From NCBI GenBank assembly GCA_902623535.1, contig CACNUA010000003.1, positions 52,518-116,517 of the forward strand: a stretch of 64,000 bases of DNA. The letters are read 5' to 3'. Positions within the stretch are counted from its first letter, which is position 1; every line of letters starts with the position of its first letter. This DNA is from an uncultured SAR86 cluster bacterium (GTDB lineage Bacteria; Pseudomonadota; Gammaproteobacteria; Magnimaribacterales; D2472). Positions 42,284-52,600 of this stretch are shown here, in pieces. The position numbers were made by a program, and so were the translations under genes. The notes beneath the pieces are model-generated. The model was given only the letters and a program-made list of their open reading frames with translations. It did not search any database and was not told the DNA's origin.

Positions 42284-42841
42284 CTAAGACCATTGTTGCA
42301 AATATTCTTCTGGATCAACAACAGGTACTTCCCTTTTTTTTCCATCAGCTGTTCCTATGTATAAATAACCCAAAATTAATTCATCAGTTTCAAGGCCCAT
42401 ATAATGGTTAATGCGTTTATCAAGAGCAAATTTACCAGTCCTCCAGATAGCTCCATAACCTAGTGCATTTAAAGATAACAATATATTTTGTGCAGCAGCT
42501 GCAGTTGATAATTGTTGCTCCAACTCTGGAACTTTAGGATGTTCCTTATGCTTTGAAATTATGACTATAATCATAGGAGCTCTAAATGGAGCGCCTGCAT
42601 ATTTTTCCATTATTTTAATGTCATCAATAGTAAGAACTTCTTTAGCAAAAGTCGTAAAAATATCTGAAAGCTTTTTTAAACCATTTTCCTTAACCTCAAT
42701 GAATCTTGATGGTTTTAATCTAGCATGATCAGGCGCACGGAGGGCTGCCTCAAAAACCTTTTTCATTTCTTCTGGTGATGGTATCGGAGAAACAAGATCT
42801 CGATGAGAACTACGATTAAGAATATTATTTAGTGCATCCAA
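42284..42841 (-). CDS. Nitroreductase family protein (YdjA-like)
   Basis: NRSSHRDLVSPIPS...ALRAPDHARLKPSRFIEV; QNILLSLNALGYGAIWRTG. Confidence 0.88.
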   Translation of the reverse strand: MDALNNILNRSSHRDLVSPIPSPEEMKKVFEAALRAPDHARLKPSRFIEVKENGLKKLSDIFTTFAKEVLTIDDIKIMEKYAGAPFRAPMIIVIISKHKEHPKVPELEQQLSTAAAAQNILLSLNALGYGAIWRTGKFALDKRINHYMGLETDELILGYLYIGTADGKKREVPVVDPEEYLQQWS

Positions 42842-42966
42842 TTTATATATAAACCTTTTTTAAAAATGCTTGAAAAATCTATGTTTAATCATACATAAAT
42901 AATGTAGATGCCAAAAGGGTCTACAATTTTATTAACCCGTGTAAGCCAAATGGTTACACATTTAAA

Positions 42967-42986
42967 TAGTCGCTATAGGAGGACTA
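42967..42986 (+). promoter_or_regulatory. ROSE-like RNA thermometer hairpin over hsp20 Shine-Dalgarno
   Basis: TAGTCGCTATAGGAGGACTA folds TAGTC(G)CT / AGGACTA with bulged G and 5-nt loop; contains UCGCU, a U(U/C)GCU match. Confidence 0.6.
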
Positions 42987-42989
42987 ATT

Positions 42990-43442
42990 ATGGTACTTAA
43001 TTTTACCGATCCGTTCCTAACCACTCGTGTGTTAGGGTTTGAAAATTTATTCGATAGACTGCAACGTTTATCGGAATCCCAAGACAGATCTTCGTATCCG
43101 CCATACAACATCAGGCGTAATGAAAATCAAATTTTCATTGATGTCGCTGTTGCTGGATTATCGAAGGATGATTTAAGCATTGAGCTGGCCGATGGTGTGC
43201 TAACAGTTGAGCATGCAGGTCCACAAGCTGAAGTGGTAAATGGCTCAAATGAAGTGGTCTATCAAGGGATTGCTCAACGTGCATTTAAGCAGCAGTTTAC
43301 ACTTGCTGAGCATGTTGAAGTTAGAGGTGCAGAACTTGTTAACGGTATGTTAACCATTGAGTTGGAAAAGATCATTCCGGATGAGAAGAAACCAAGAATG
43401 ATTAATATTAAAACTCCTAAGAAATTACTTGGAGGTAGTTAA
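42990..43442 (+). CDS. Small heat shock protein Hsp20 (IbpA-like)
   Basis: YPPYNIRRNENQIFIDVAVAGLSKDDLSIELADGVLTVEH; GMLTIELEKIIP. Confidence 0.92.
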   Translation: MVLNFTDPFLTTRVLGFENLFDRLQRLSESQDRSSYPPYNIRRNENQIFIDVAVAGLSKDDLSIELADGVLTVEHAGPQAEVVNGSNEVVYQGIAQRAFKQQFTLAEHVEVRGAELVNGMLTIELEKIIPDEKKPRMINIKTPKKLLGGS

Positions 43443-43458
43443 TCAATTCATCAATATC

Positions 43459-43487
43459 AAAGGGGGCAATGCCCCCTTTTTTTATGA
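43459..43487 (+). terminator. Rho-independent terminator of hsp20
   Basis: AAAGGGGGCAATGCCCCCTTTTTTT. Confidence 0.93.
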
Positions 43488-43505
43488 AATGTTAAAGTAC
43501 GCGCT

Positions 43506-45455
43506 ATGAAAGTCTTGTTGGTTCTTTTGTCTTGCTTCCAGTTATCTCTAGTGGCAGGGGAAAGTGTTAATTCAGGCCATGCTAAGGTGAGGCTGCTTAC
43601 TAATCTTCAATCACAACGAGATGAAACCTTTTTTCTTGGCATTGAGATGGCAATGGATAAGGGATGGCATACTTATTGGCAAAATCCTGGTGATTCTGGA
43701 GGTGCTTTTGATGTTATATGGGAAAGTCCTGAAGGTTTTATTATTGAAAACGTTAGTTGGCCAACACCAGAACTAATTCCCTACCCGCCCTTAATGACCT
43801 ATGGCTATGAGGATTATGTGCTTTTTCCTTTTCAAGTTTTTAGAACAGCCGAATCAAATCTTGGAGTCGTTAAGGCAACGATCAATTTCCTAATTTGTGC
43901 TGATATTTGCGTCCCAGAATCAGCCTCTATTGAAATTGATTTATCCACTGAACAACCCAGCTCGTTAATTGCAGATGGAATTAAGAGCGTTCCAAACAAG
44001 GTGATGCCTGTATCTATAGATGCAAACAATCAAAACCTTAACCTTGGATTTGCTTTCGATGGCACCATCAATGACGCTTATTTTTTTATTGATAATCAAG
44101 GCGATATTAAACATTCTTCCTCACAAAAACTAAGACGGCTAAGTGGTAATAATTATGAGCTTATATTAAAGCAAGCCTCTTTAATCCCAAATCAACTAAG
44201 TGGGATTCTAAAAATTAATGATTCAGGTTTCATTGTGATGCCCACAGTAGTTGATGCATCCGTGCCCACTTCTTTTTCTATTAATCTTTTTCAAGCGGTT
44301 TTATTTGCATTCATAGGAGGTCTGATACTCAACCTCATGCCATGTGTATTCCCGGTTATTGCCCTTAAAGCTCTCAGTTTTATAAAAATTAGTGAGCATG
44401 CTCCACACCAAGCTAAATGGCATGGCTGGAGCTACACTGTTGGTGTGCTCATCAGCTTCGTTACCATTGCTTTAGTTTTGATTGGGTTAAAAGCGGCAGG
44501 AGAATCTTTAGGATGGGGATTTCAACTCCAAGCGCCTGAGATTGTTGGAGGCCTTGCCTTGCTTATGGTTCTGATTGGATTTATCTTGCTTAGCGATATC
44601 AATATAGGTACCTCGCTCACTTCTGTGGGCAGTAAAGTGCAACAAGGTCAATCGTATTCCAATTCATTCGCAACCGGAGTCCTAGCAGTGGTTGTTGCAT
44701 CGCCTTGTACCGCACCTTTTATGGGTGCAGCTCTTGGTTTTGCCCTCGTGCAACCTACAGCAGTAAGTTTATTAATTTTTATCATGTTGGGCCTTGGTTT
44801 TGCCCTTCCTTATTTGATCCTTTCCATTGTTCCAGGATTAGTTGCCTGGCTTCCAAAACCCGGTGCATGGATGGAAACTTTTAAGCAGATTATGGCTTTT
44901 CCAATGTTTGCGACTGCCATCTGGTTAATTTGGGTTTTTGCACAACAAACTTCGCCAACCGATTTAGTTATTTTAATGGGACTAATTTTGGTCATGGGTT
45001 TTGGGCTATGGTTTAGTAGGTCACAAAATCGAACACAAAATATTGGGGTCAGTTTGATAGCTCTTTTAGCAGTAATTATTGGTCTTGCGAATTTAGATAA
45101 AACCGTTGCCCAAAAATTAGCTAAGGATGATTCGCTGACCTGGCAAGCAGGCATTGAAGAACAACTTCAAGCGCAACAGCAAGCCTATTTCATTAACTTT
45201 ACTGCTGCATGGTGTATCACGTGCCAGGCAAATGAACAAATCGCTTTAAGCAGAGACTCTGTGAAAAAGTTCTTTAATGCTAATAATATTGAATACATTA
45301 AAGCCGATTGGACCAACCGCAATGATGATATTGCAAACACGCTAAGCTCTTACAACCGCTCAGGTGTCCCTCTATATATTTTCTGGAAACCCGGAATGCA
45401 ATCGCCAAAAATCTTGCCAGCAATACTTACTGAGGGTTATATTTTAAGTCTATGA
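43506..45455 (+). CDS. DsbD/ScsB-family thiol:disulfide interchange protein
   Basis: N-terminal periplasmic domain; FIGGLILNLMPCVFPVIALKAL; VVVASPCTAPFMGAALGFAL; C-terminal thioredoxin NFTAAWCITCQANEQ. Confidence 0.9.
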   Translation: MKVLLVLLSCFQLSLVAGESVNSGHAKVRLLTNLQSQRDETFFLGIEMAMDKGWHTYWQNPGDSGGAFDVIWESPEGFIIENVSWPTPELIPYPPLMTYGYEDYVLFPFQVFRTAESNLGVVKATINFLICADICVPESASIEIDLSTEQPSSLIADGIKSVPNKVMPVSIDANNQNLNLGFAFDGTINDAYFFIDNQGDIKHSSSQKLRRLSGNNYELILKQASLIPNQLSGILKINDSGFIVMPTVVDASVPTSFSINLFQAVLFAFIGGLILNLMPCVFPVIALKALSFIKISEHAPHQAKWHGWSYTVGVLISFVTIALVLIGLKAAGESLGWGFQLQAPEIVGGLALLMVLIGFILLSDINIGTSLTSVGSKVQQGQSYSNSFATGVLAVVVASPCTAPFMGAALGFALVQPTAVSLLIFIMLGLGFALPYLILSIVPGLVAWLPKPGAWMETFKQIMAFPMFATAIWLIWVFAQQTSPTDLVILMGLILVMGFGLWFSRSQNRTQNIGVSLIALLAVIIGLANLDKTVAQKLAKDDSLTWQAGIEEQLQAQQQAYFINFTAAWCITCQANEQIALSRDSVKKFFNANNIEYIKADWTNRNDDIANTLSSYNRSGVPLYIFWKPGMQSPKILPAILTEGYILSL

Positions 45456-46078
45456 AAAACTTGGTTAGCTTAATTTTCTTATTCACACTAAACCTAAATG
45501 CAGTTGAGGTAGTGCTTCAGGACCCTCAACTTAATGAACCTGCGCCTAAATTTAGTGCCCTTGATAGTAATGGCAAAACCATTAGTTTGGATGATTTTAA
45601 AGGCCAGCCCGTGATTTTAGAGTGGACTAATCATGAGTGTCCTTATGTTGTTAGGCACTACAAAGAAGACAACATGCAAAAGGTGCAGCGCATAGCTAAA
45701 GCTGAGGGCTACGTTTGGCTGAGTGTTATTTCTTCAGCACCCGGTGAGCAAGGTTATGTGAGCGCTGATAAAGCTAATGAGTTAACCATATCTAGAAATG
45801 CAGCGAATGATTATGTTTTATTGGATGAATCTGGAGCACTGGGCATGCAATACGGAGCTAAAACCACTCCCCACATGTACATGATTGATGCTGAAGGGAT
45901 TTTAAGGTTTAAGGGCGGAATTGATGATATTGGGGGTGGTGCAAAATTCTTTAGAGCATCACTTACCGATGCGGTTAACTACATTGCAATGAATGACACG
46001 CCAGTGAGTAAGAATCAAAAACCGGATATTCAAGAAAGCGTGCCTTACGGTTGCTCCGTTAAATATAACTACGACTGA
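45452..46078 (+). CDS. Peroxiredoxin/thioredoxin-fold secreted protein
   Basis: LNEPAPKFSALDSNGKTISLDDFKGQPVILEWTNHECPYVVRHY. Confidence 0.85.
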   Translation: MKNLVSLIFLFTLNLNAVEVVLQDPQLNEPAPKFSALDSNGKTISLDDFKGQPVILEWTNHECPYVVRHYKEDNMQKVQRIAKAEGYVWLSVISSAPGEQGYVSADKANELTISRNAANDYVLLDESGALGMQYGAKTTPHMYMIDAEGILRFKGGIDDIGGGAKFFRASLTDAVNYIAMNDTPVSKNQKPDIQESVPYGCSVKYNYD

Positions 46079-46587
46079 AAGATATATTTTGACCATTCCT
46101 TATCAGGGAATGAATCGCTGTTAAAAGTATAACCATTGAGCAACGAGCTAAAGGAAGGTTTGATGGGTTCCTTGATTGGGATACCAGGTTTATTTGCTTT
46201 TTTAAGATTGCAAGCCTTACACGCTGTCACGACATTCTCCCAATTTGAAGGTCCCTTTTTAGATTTTGGAATGACATGATCTAAAGTTAAATCTTTTTTA
46301 TCAAAAATTTCAGCACAATACTGGCAGGTATACATATCCCTTAACAAAACGTTGGATCTTGAAAACTTAACGTAGTTATGAAATTTATGAAATCTAGGTA
46401 ACATCAAAATGCTTGGAACTTTCATTTCAATAGTCGGTGAATGCACCACAAAATCCTCATGCTCACGCAGCAAAATCACATTCCGTGTCAAAACCAATTT
46501 AATTGCTGTCTTCCAGTTGATAACCGATAAAGGAAAATAGCTCACAGGCTTTCCGTTCCCATTTAACAGCAGGCAATCTTTAGACAT
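46069..46587 (-). CDS. HNH endonuclease
   Basis: CQYCAEIFDKKDLTLDHVIPKSKKGPSNWENVVTACKACNLKKANK. Confidence 0.9.
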   Translation of the reverse strand: MSKDCLLLNGNGKPVSYFPLSVINWKTAIKLVLTRNVILLREHEDFVVHSPTIEMKVPSILMLPRFHKFHNYVKFSRSNVLLRDMYTCQYCAEIFDKKDLTLDHVIPKSKKGPSNWENVVTACKACNLKKANKPGIPIKEPIKPSFSSLLNGYTFNSDSFPDKEWSKYIFQS

Positions 46588-46663
46588 TTTAATTAAGTTT
46601 ATTTATTTTTCTTGAAGGGTTAATATAGATTGCAAATTTAGGGGTTACAAGCTGATATTCAGC

Positions 46664-46685
46664 AATTTACATAAAATTTACATAA
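46664..46685. repeat. Two tandem copies of an 11-mer abutting a start codon
   Basis: AATTTACATAA AATTTACATAA immediately before ATG at 46686. Confidence 0.8.
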
Positions 46686-47393
46686 ATGATGGAATTTACG
46701 CCATTTCAAATGTTCGGGCCGCTGCATATGCTAACGATGTTGGCTACGTTTGGCATTGCTTTAATCGTTCCTTATTACTTTAAAAATAGTGATGAGGAGA
46801 CAAAAAAAATTGCTGGAATTTCGATTTCAGTCATCATTGCCTACCAGCTAATAACACAAGCTTTTACAACCTTCACCTTTAATTTGCCATGGCAAGAAGC
46901 ACTTCCATTACATATGTGCGATATGTCGGCCATGGCGATCATGATCTACTTATTTAATCGTAAAAAGGTATTTTTTAATTGTGCCTTCTTTTGGGGTTTG
47001 GGTGGAGCCAGCATGGCAATAGTAACGCCCGATGTGCTCTTTGAATTCCCTGAACAACAATACCTACCTTTTTTTGTGATCCATGGATCAATTCTTTTGG
47101 GAGTATTTTATGCTTGCATTGTTCTCAATCAGCGCCCATTCCTAGCAGATGTTCATAAAGTAATCTTTATAACGATTATTTGTATGGGAATCATTTATGT
47201 ACTTAATTTGCTTCTCGGTGAAGGTGCAAACTTCTGGTACCTATTGAAAAAACCTGAAGCTGGTTCCATCATGGATTTATTTCCCGAACCTCCCTTCCAC
47301 TTATTGATCACCACGCCTATAGGTATTGTGCTGTTTTATCTAATCTATTCACCGCTCTTGATCAAAGATCTCCTGGCTAAGCGTGCAGCATAA
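46686..47393 (+). CDS. TIGR02206/YwaF-like integral membrane protein
   Basis: Seven hydrophobic segments; LPWQEALPLHMCDMSAMAIMIYLF. Confidence 0.75.
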   Translation: MMEFTPFQMFGPLHMLTMLATFGIALIVPYYFKNSDEETKKIAGISISVIIAYQLITQAFTTFTFNLPWQEALPLHMCDMSAMAIMIYLFNRKKVFFNCAFFWGLGGASMAIVTPDVLFEFPEQQYLPFFVIHGSILLGVFYACIVLNQRPFLADVHKVIFITIICMGIIYVLNLLLGEGANFWYLLKKPEAGSIMDLFPEPPFHLLITTPIGIVLFYLIYSPLLIKDLLAKRAA

Positions 47394-48372
47394 CTTTCAA
47401 TCTTACGCTGCTGAGATTGAAAAAACCTACAGCGTTATTGAACCACACATTCAAAAAACCCCACTGCTAAATTCTAAAGAGCTAGATACAAAACTTGGTA
47501 TGCAAGTCTTTTGTAAAGCTGAAAACCAACAAGTTACTGGATCTTTTAAAATACGCGGAGCCCTCTCAGCGATTTCAAGGCTTACCGATGAGCAGCTTAA
47601 AAAGGGTGTTTTAGCTTATTCTTCGGGCAATCATGCTCAAGGTGTTGCTAAAGCGGCGCAGTGCTATGGCACTGAAGCTACCATCGTTATGCCAAAAGAT
47701 GCTCCTAGCATTAAGATTAAGAAAACTCAGTCCTTAAACCCTAAAATTATTTTTTATGACCGTGAAAGCGAGGTTAGAGAGGAAATTGGAGCTAGAATTG
47801 CTGAAAAAAATGGGCTTACGATTATCAAGCCCTATGACGCTATGGAGACTATATATGGGCAAGGTACTACCGCCCTAGAATCCATCAAGCAAGCACCTAG
47901 TGAATTTGATGTAGCCTTAATTTGTGCCGGGGGTGGAGGTCTAACAGCTGGATGCTCAATTATTTTTAAAAATCACTATCCGAACATTCAAATCTTTACT
48001 TCCGAACCGCTAGAATGGAACGATCAAGAGCGATCTTATGCTTCTGGGAGTATACAAGCTGCTACATTCATTGGAAGTGGGCTGTGCGATGGCTTACTGA
48101 CACCTGAGCCAGGTGAAATTCCCTTTAGTATTAACCTTGCCCTTGGCATTCAAGGTCTTTCATGTGAAGAAAAGTACATTTTTGATGCCATGCAACTGGC
48201 AAAGGATATATTTGCTGTTGAGTTAGAGCCAAGCGGTGCTATAGCACTAGCAAACTTGATCAAGCATAAGGATAAGTTTCAGGGACAAAATGTATTTTTA
48301 ACGTTTTCAGGTGGGAACGTAGATCCTGAAGTATTTAATGGATGTGTTGCTAAAGCTAAGCTTGGTCTTTAG
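47383..48372 (+). CDS. PLP-dependent threonine/serine dehydratase
   Basis: KAENQQVTGSFKIRGALSAI; YSSGNHAQGVAKAA; ICAGGGGLTAGCS. Confidence 0.92.
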   Translation: MQHNFQSYAAEIEKTYSVIEPHIQKTPLLNSKELDTKLGMQVFCKAENQQVTGSFKIRGALSAISRLTDEQLKKGVLAYSSGNHAQGVAKAAQCYGTEATIVMPKDAPSIKIKKTQSLNPKIIFYDRESEVREEIGARIAEKNGLTIIKPYDAMETIYGQGTTALESIKQAPSEFDVALICAGGGGLTAGCSIIFKNHYPNIQIFTSEPLEWNDQERSYASGSIQAATFIGSGLCDGLLTPEPGEIPFSINLALGIQGLSCEEKYIFDAMQLAKDIFAVELEPSGAIALANLIKHKDKFQGQNVFLTFSGGNVDPEVFNGCVAKAKLGL

Positions 48373-49096
48373 ATTTTTCATCGTCAATGAATTCGACACC
48401 AGCACCACCAGTCATCACATCAACAATCACACCAATGACCATGTTTAATAAAACCACTGCATTAACAATAATAAAACTGATGAAGTAAATCCAAGCCCAT
48501 GGATGCACTTCAATAACATCAGCCATAACAGCCGCCCAGTCATCGTAAGTAGCTACCTGTGCTAGGGTAAGTAGAGCAAGACCAATATTACCCCAGTTAT
48601 CAGGATCAGTTTCACTGAATACCATCGTGCCAATCGCACCCCAAATGTAAATAAAGATAAACATTAAAAGCGCAATAAAACCAACTCTTGGAATGGTTTT
48701 AATTAACGAATCAATTATGTGTCTGAAGGCTGGGATCACCGTAATGATTCTGAGTACACGAATGATTCTTAGGAGTCGAGCGACAAACACGCTTGAGCTT
48801 GCACCAATTGGAACCAAGCTTAAAACCACAATTATGGTATCAAATATGTTCCAGCCGTCTTTGAAAAATTTACCGAGATCTCTTTCAGCTACCATGCGAA
48901 TGATTAATTCGATAAGGAAAAAAACGGTGATTGCGTAATCAAAAATTAGAAGGTAGTAAATATATTCAGCCGGTAGGTCATATGAACTGATACCGGCATA
49001 AAGCGCTGAAGCAATAATGACCGCGATGACGAGGCCATTAAAAAACTTACTGTTACGAATTTTTAAAAAGAAACTGATAAATGAGTTCATATACAA
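48356..49096 (-). CDS. Voltage-gated ion channel of the bacterial Nav/Cav family, filter TYDDWAA
   Basis: S4 VARLLRIIRVLRIITVIPAFR; pore LLTLAQVATYDDWAAVM; S6 VVLLNMVIGVIVDVM. Confidence 0.88.
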   Translation of the reverse strand: MYMNSFISFFLKIRNSKFFNGLVIAVIIASALYAGISSYDLPAEYIYYLLIFDYAITVFFLIELIIRMVAERDLGKFFKDGWNIFDTIIVVLSLVPIGASSSVFVARLLRIIRVLRIITVIPAFRHIIDSLIKTIPRVGFIALLMFIFIYIWGAIGTMVFSETDPDNWGNIGLALLTLAQVATYDDWAAVMADVIEVHPWAWIYFISFIIVNAVVLLNMVIGVIVDVMTGGAGVEFIDDEKSKDQA

Positions 49097-49137
49097 CTAG
49101 CCTAGGATGCAAGCACCTAAATATAAGTTCTTAAGAC

Positions 49138-49551
49138 TTACTGCTTTATGTCAAAGAAACCTTGTCGAGTCACGCACTTATCAATTTGCACGTCTTCTAA
49201 CTCTTCAAGTTCATACTTAAGTAAACGAAGCTCATTTACTTGAGGATCAACGCCCTCGGATTGAAATCCAAGAAAGTTTTTACCAGTGGTTGGATTGTTG
49301 GTGCCCATACCAAGCTGGAAATAATAAGTACTTCTATCGGCTTCTTCGATAGCACCTTCAGCAACTTCGACAAGAAGTTCTTTCATTTTATTTCTTTGTG
49401 CTGAAAGCTCAGTACAATCTAAATCTCTGTAATTAGGAAACTCTGGATGTAAGGTTCCACCCTGAGTAGTTTGGTAAACTCCTTGAGGAATAGCGCAAGA
49501 AAACATTGCAGCGCTAATGATAAGAATTCCGAATGACTTAAAATTTTTCAT
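49138..49551 (-). CDS. Hypothetical lipoprotein; start revised to MKNFKSFG
   Basis: Lipobox SAAMFSCAIPQG; SD AGGGA upstream. Confidence 0.65.
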   Translation of the reverse strand: MKNFKSFGILIISAAMFSCAIPQGVYQTTQGGTLHPEFPNYRDLDCTELSAQRNKMKELLVEVAEGAIEEADRSTYYFQLGMGTNNPTTGKNFLGFQSEGVDPQVNELRLLKYELEELEDVQIDKCVTRQGFFDIKQ

Positions 49552-49654
49552 ACTTGATCCCTGGATTAAGTGACATTTTATCACCATAAGCCTAAATTTG
49601 CTTATATTTTACATATTTTTGCCTAAGTGCCAATATTTTATGTATTTTTATTGA

Positions 49655-52600
49655 TTAGTCCAGCAAATAAATACCTTCAGCCATATAAAAATCATTTGCC
49701 CCAGCAGTACCTGTATCGCCTGATTTATACAAATTCACATTAATTCGTCCCCCACTCTCATCGGGTGAGGTATCTCCATATAAAGCACCTGCCACCGAAG
49801 CCCCACCGAGCCAATCGTTTTGCAGGCTGGTGGTCGAGTTTCCACTATATGTATGATCGGTGCCAGTAATAGCTACAGTGAATGAAGTAAAGCCAGCATT
49901 GGAAACAATTGCGTTCTTATCATCAAAGTTTGTAAAATCAAGTGATCCTGAATAACCACTAGACCCCCAAGTAAATGAGGCTGCAACATCCGCAGTGGTG
50001 GTGTATTTATGAACGTCATAGTTGGTGCCCGTCTGATTGTAACGATAGGCCACATTCATCACTGCTGCGCCACTCATCGAAGCAGCTCCTGCAGTTGGGA
50101 TCTCACTTTGCGCTAAAGTTTCTCCGCCCACCCAAGTACCTAAGTGAACAGAAGCATTTTGAGCCCCAGTATTAGGCGAGATATCCACTGAACTCATGGC
50201 CCAAAACCCCCACGTCGAATAAGCAGTATCAGGCATCGAATCATTGCCACCTGAATGAAATAAATCGGAATCCTCAGTATCTAGGGTATTGTAAGAAACC
50301 ATCACTCCAGCTAAATTATTGGAACCCCCTGAAGTGCCATCAATTTGAGCACCGTCGTCTTGAATTTCTGCACCAAAAACTTCACTGGAAAGATAGGCTG
50401 ATTTTGCTTCATCGTTAGTCGCATCACCGAATTTAAGGGTCATGGAACCTGTATCAACAGTCGTCCAATTAGCTGTGTAATTGTTAGCAGGCGCCACACC
50501 GATGGTCATGGGTGCCACCACTTGCACGTCATCGTTGGTGGTATCAAAAGTGAAGCTTGCCAGAGTACTGCTTGAACGCATGGAAGCAAGTTGTGAATTA
50601 CCTGAACCGCTGACATCAAACTCTAAAATACCACTGAAAAATCCACTGTAAGTTGAAGCGCTGGAGGTATAGAAACTACTTTTTCTAAAGTTAGCGATCG
50701 TTTGTGAAGGATAAGTTCCACTAGGATTTGCTCTCGTAATGTTCTGTTGGATGATTGCAGCATTAAAAGAGCCTGTACTGAAGGTATCGGTATTAGAATT
50801 GTAATTGACGCTTAGACTCATGTTGCCTGATTTGTATGGATCGGAAGAGGTGACCATGGCTGCACGAGGATGATCAGTTCCAGCATCAGCCCAAAAACAA
50901 CCACTGTCATTAGAACTTGCGCACTCAATAGACGAAGTTCCGTAATTAATGCCCAAACCATCATTATCTGCATTGGTCGCACCTTGATAGGACCAGTAAT
51001 GATAACCATCCATGCCCAAGCCAGTATCTCCTGCTGAATATCGAGTCGTGTCATTCTTTCGGTAATCGACGTTAGAGATAACCACGTTCAGCAAACTTTC
51101 TTGATCATCACGGGTGGTGCTGCCCGAGGCTCCGTCGTAAGAGTCTTTGAAGGAAATCTGTGCCCAAAGACCGACACCCACACCGCTTGTATTAATTACT
51201 TGCCACCAAAGAGATTGTCCCTCTGGAATATAATTTGCGCAATTAACAAACCTGTTGGTACATAGGGTCAAATTACTGTCTAAAGCATAAGACGCCCACT
51301 CGTAAGCTAACCAGTAATTTGAGGAGCAGCTATTTTGGTTAGTGGCTGCACAATAGTCCACACCCACATCACCATAAGACCATACATTGGTTGGAATAAA
51401 ATTAGGATAAAAGTAATCGTTGGTCGTTCCGGAGGCTGCGAAATACTCGATTGGGATGATCGCAAAAGCAAAGATCTGCTTTGGACCTAAGGCGTAGGTG
51501 GTGTAGTAGTCTGAAAGCATGGTGTCGGTATACACACGCCCTGCTAGGGTGACTTGGTCCTGAAAAAGATTATAGCTGGATGTAGTAGCAGTTCCGGTCC
51601 CCAAACCGGTAACCCAATTCATGATGTCTCGGTTCTCACTTCCACCATCACTGGAAGATCCGAGTTGAAATGAATTTACATCAGCAACCCCAACAAATGT
51701 TCCGGCTGAACCTGTTCTTCCTGGATCACAAACAAAAAATACTGAGTTACCACTACCGCCGCCATTAGCCAATGAATTACATACCGAAGGAATGTTTATA
51801 CCACCACTCGCATTAGTGTAGTATTTTTTTCCGCTAAGACCGCTGTAATCCAATGTGGTGCCTGATACTAAGCTTAAATCAGCAAACGTATGTAAGACTC
51901 GTCCCTCATATCCATTTACTCCTGCTAGACCATGACCAGTTCCTAACCATGTATTAAATAGCGGTTGTATTTGAGTCATAGTAGTACTGCCGCCACAGCA
52001 ACCATTAGTGTGCTCCCAGATGACATGATACAAAACACCACCTCCATCCAGCCAAGCTTCTAAGTCTTCGAAATTATTGTCCTCGTATGTGCCCCATTGC
52101 TGCGTGCCTATGTGTTGGCCAATAATTATCCCAACATCATCAATATCGATACTAGCACCCGTTAAGCAATCGGAAAGGGAACCACTAAGACAACTTTGAA
52201 CGCTGTAACCTCTTTGATCAAGATAATAAGGCCAAGTTCCACTAGTAGAGCTAGAAACACTATTAACACCACCAAACCAACTTGAATTTCCCAAAATTAC
52301 AGCATGATTTCTTTGCCCATTGTCAGATTGATAACTTATACTTTGAGCTGCCTTGTCGGTGGCCATAAACCAAAAGTTACCGCCGCTCAACCGTCCTGCG
52401 GTAATGACTTCTGAATTACTAATGGTAGTGGTGACACTGGTGCCTAGTAAGCTTTTGTATTTAGCATCAAGGGCAACGCTGTTGGGAGCAAAGGCAAACT
52501 GTCCAGCACCTGTGGTATCAATAGGGAAAAAATAACGCCAGTTAAGCAAGGTGCCTCCAGCAATTTCCACTGGCACTGAATCATTATTTGTATTGTCTAC

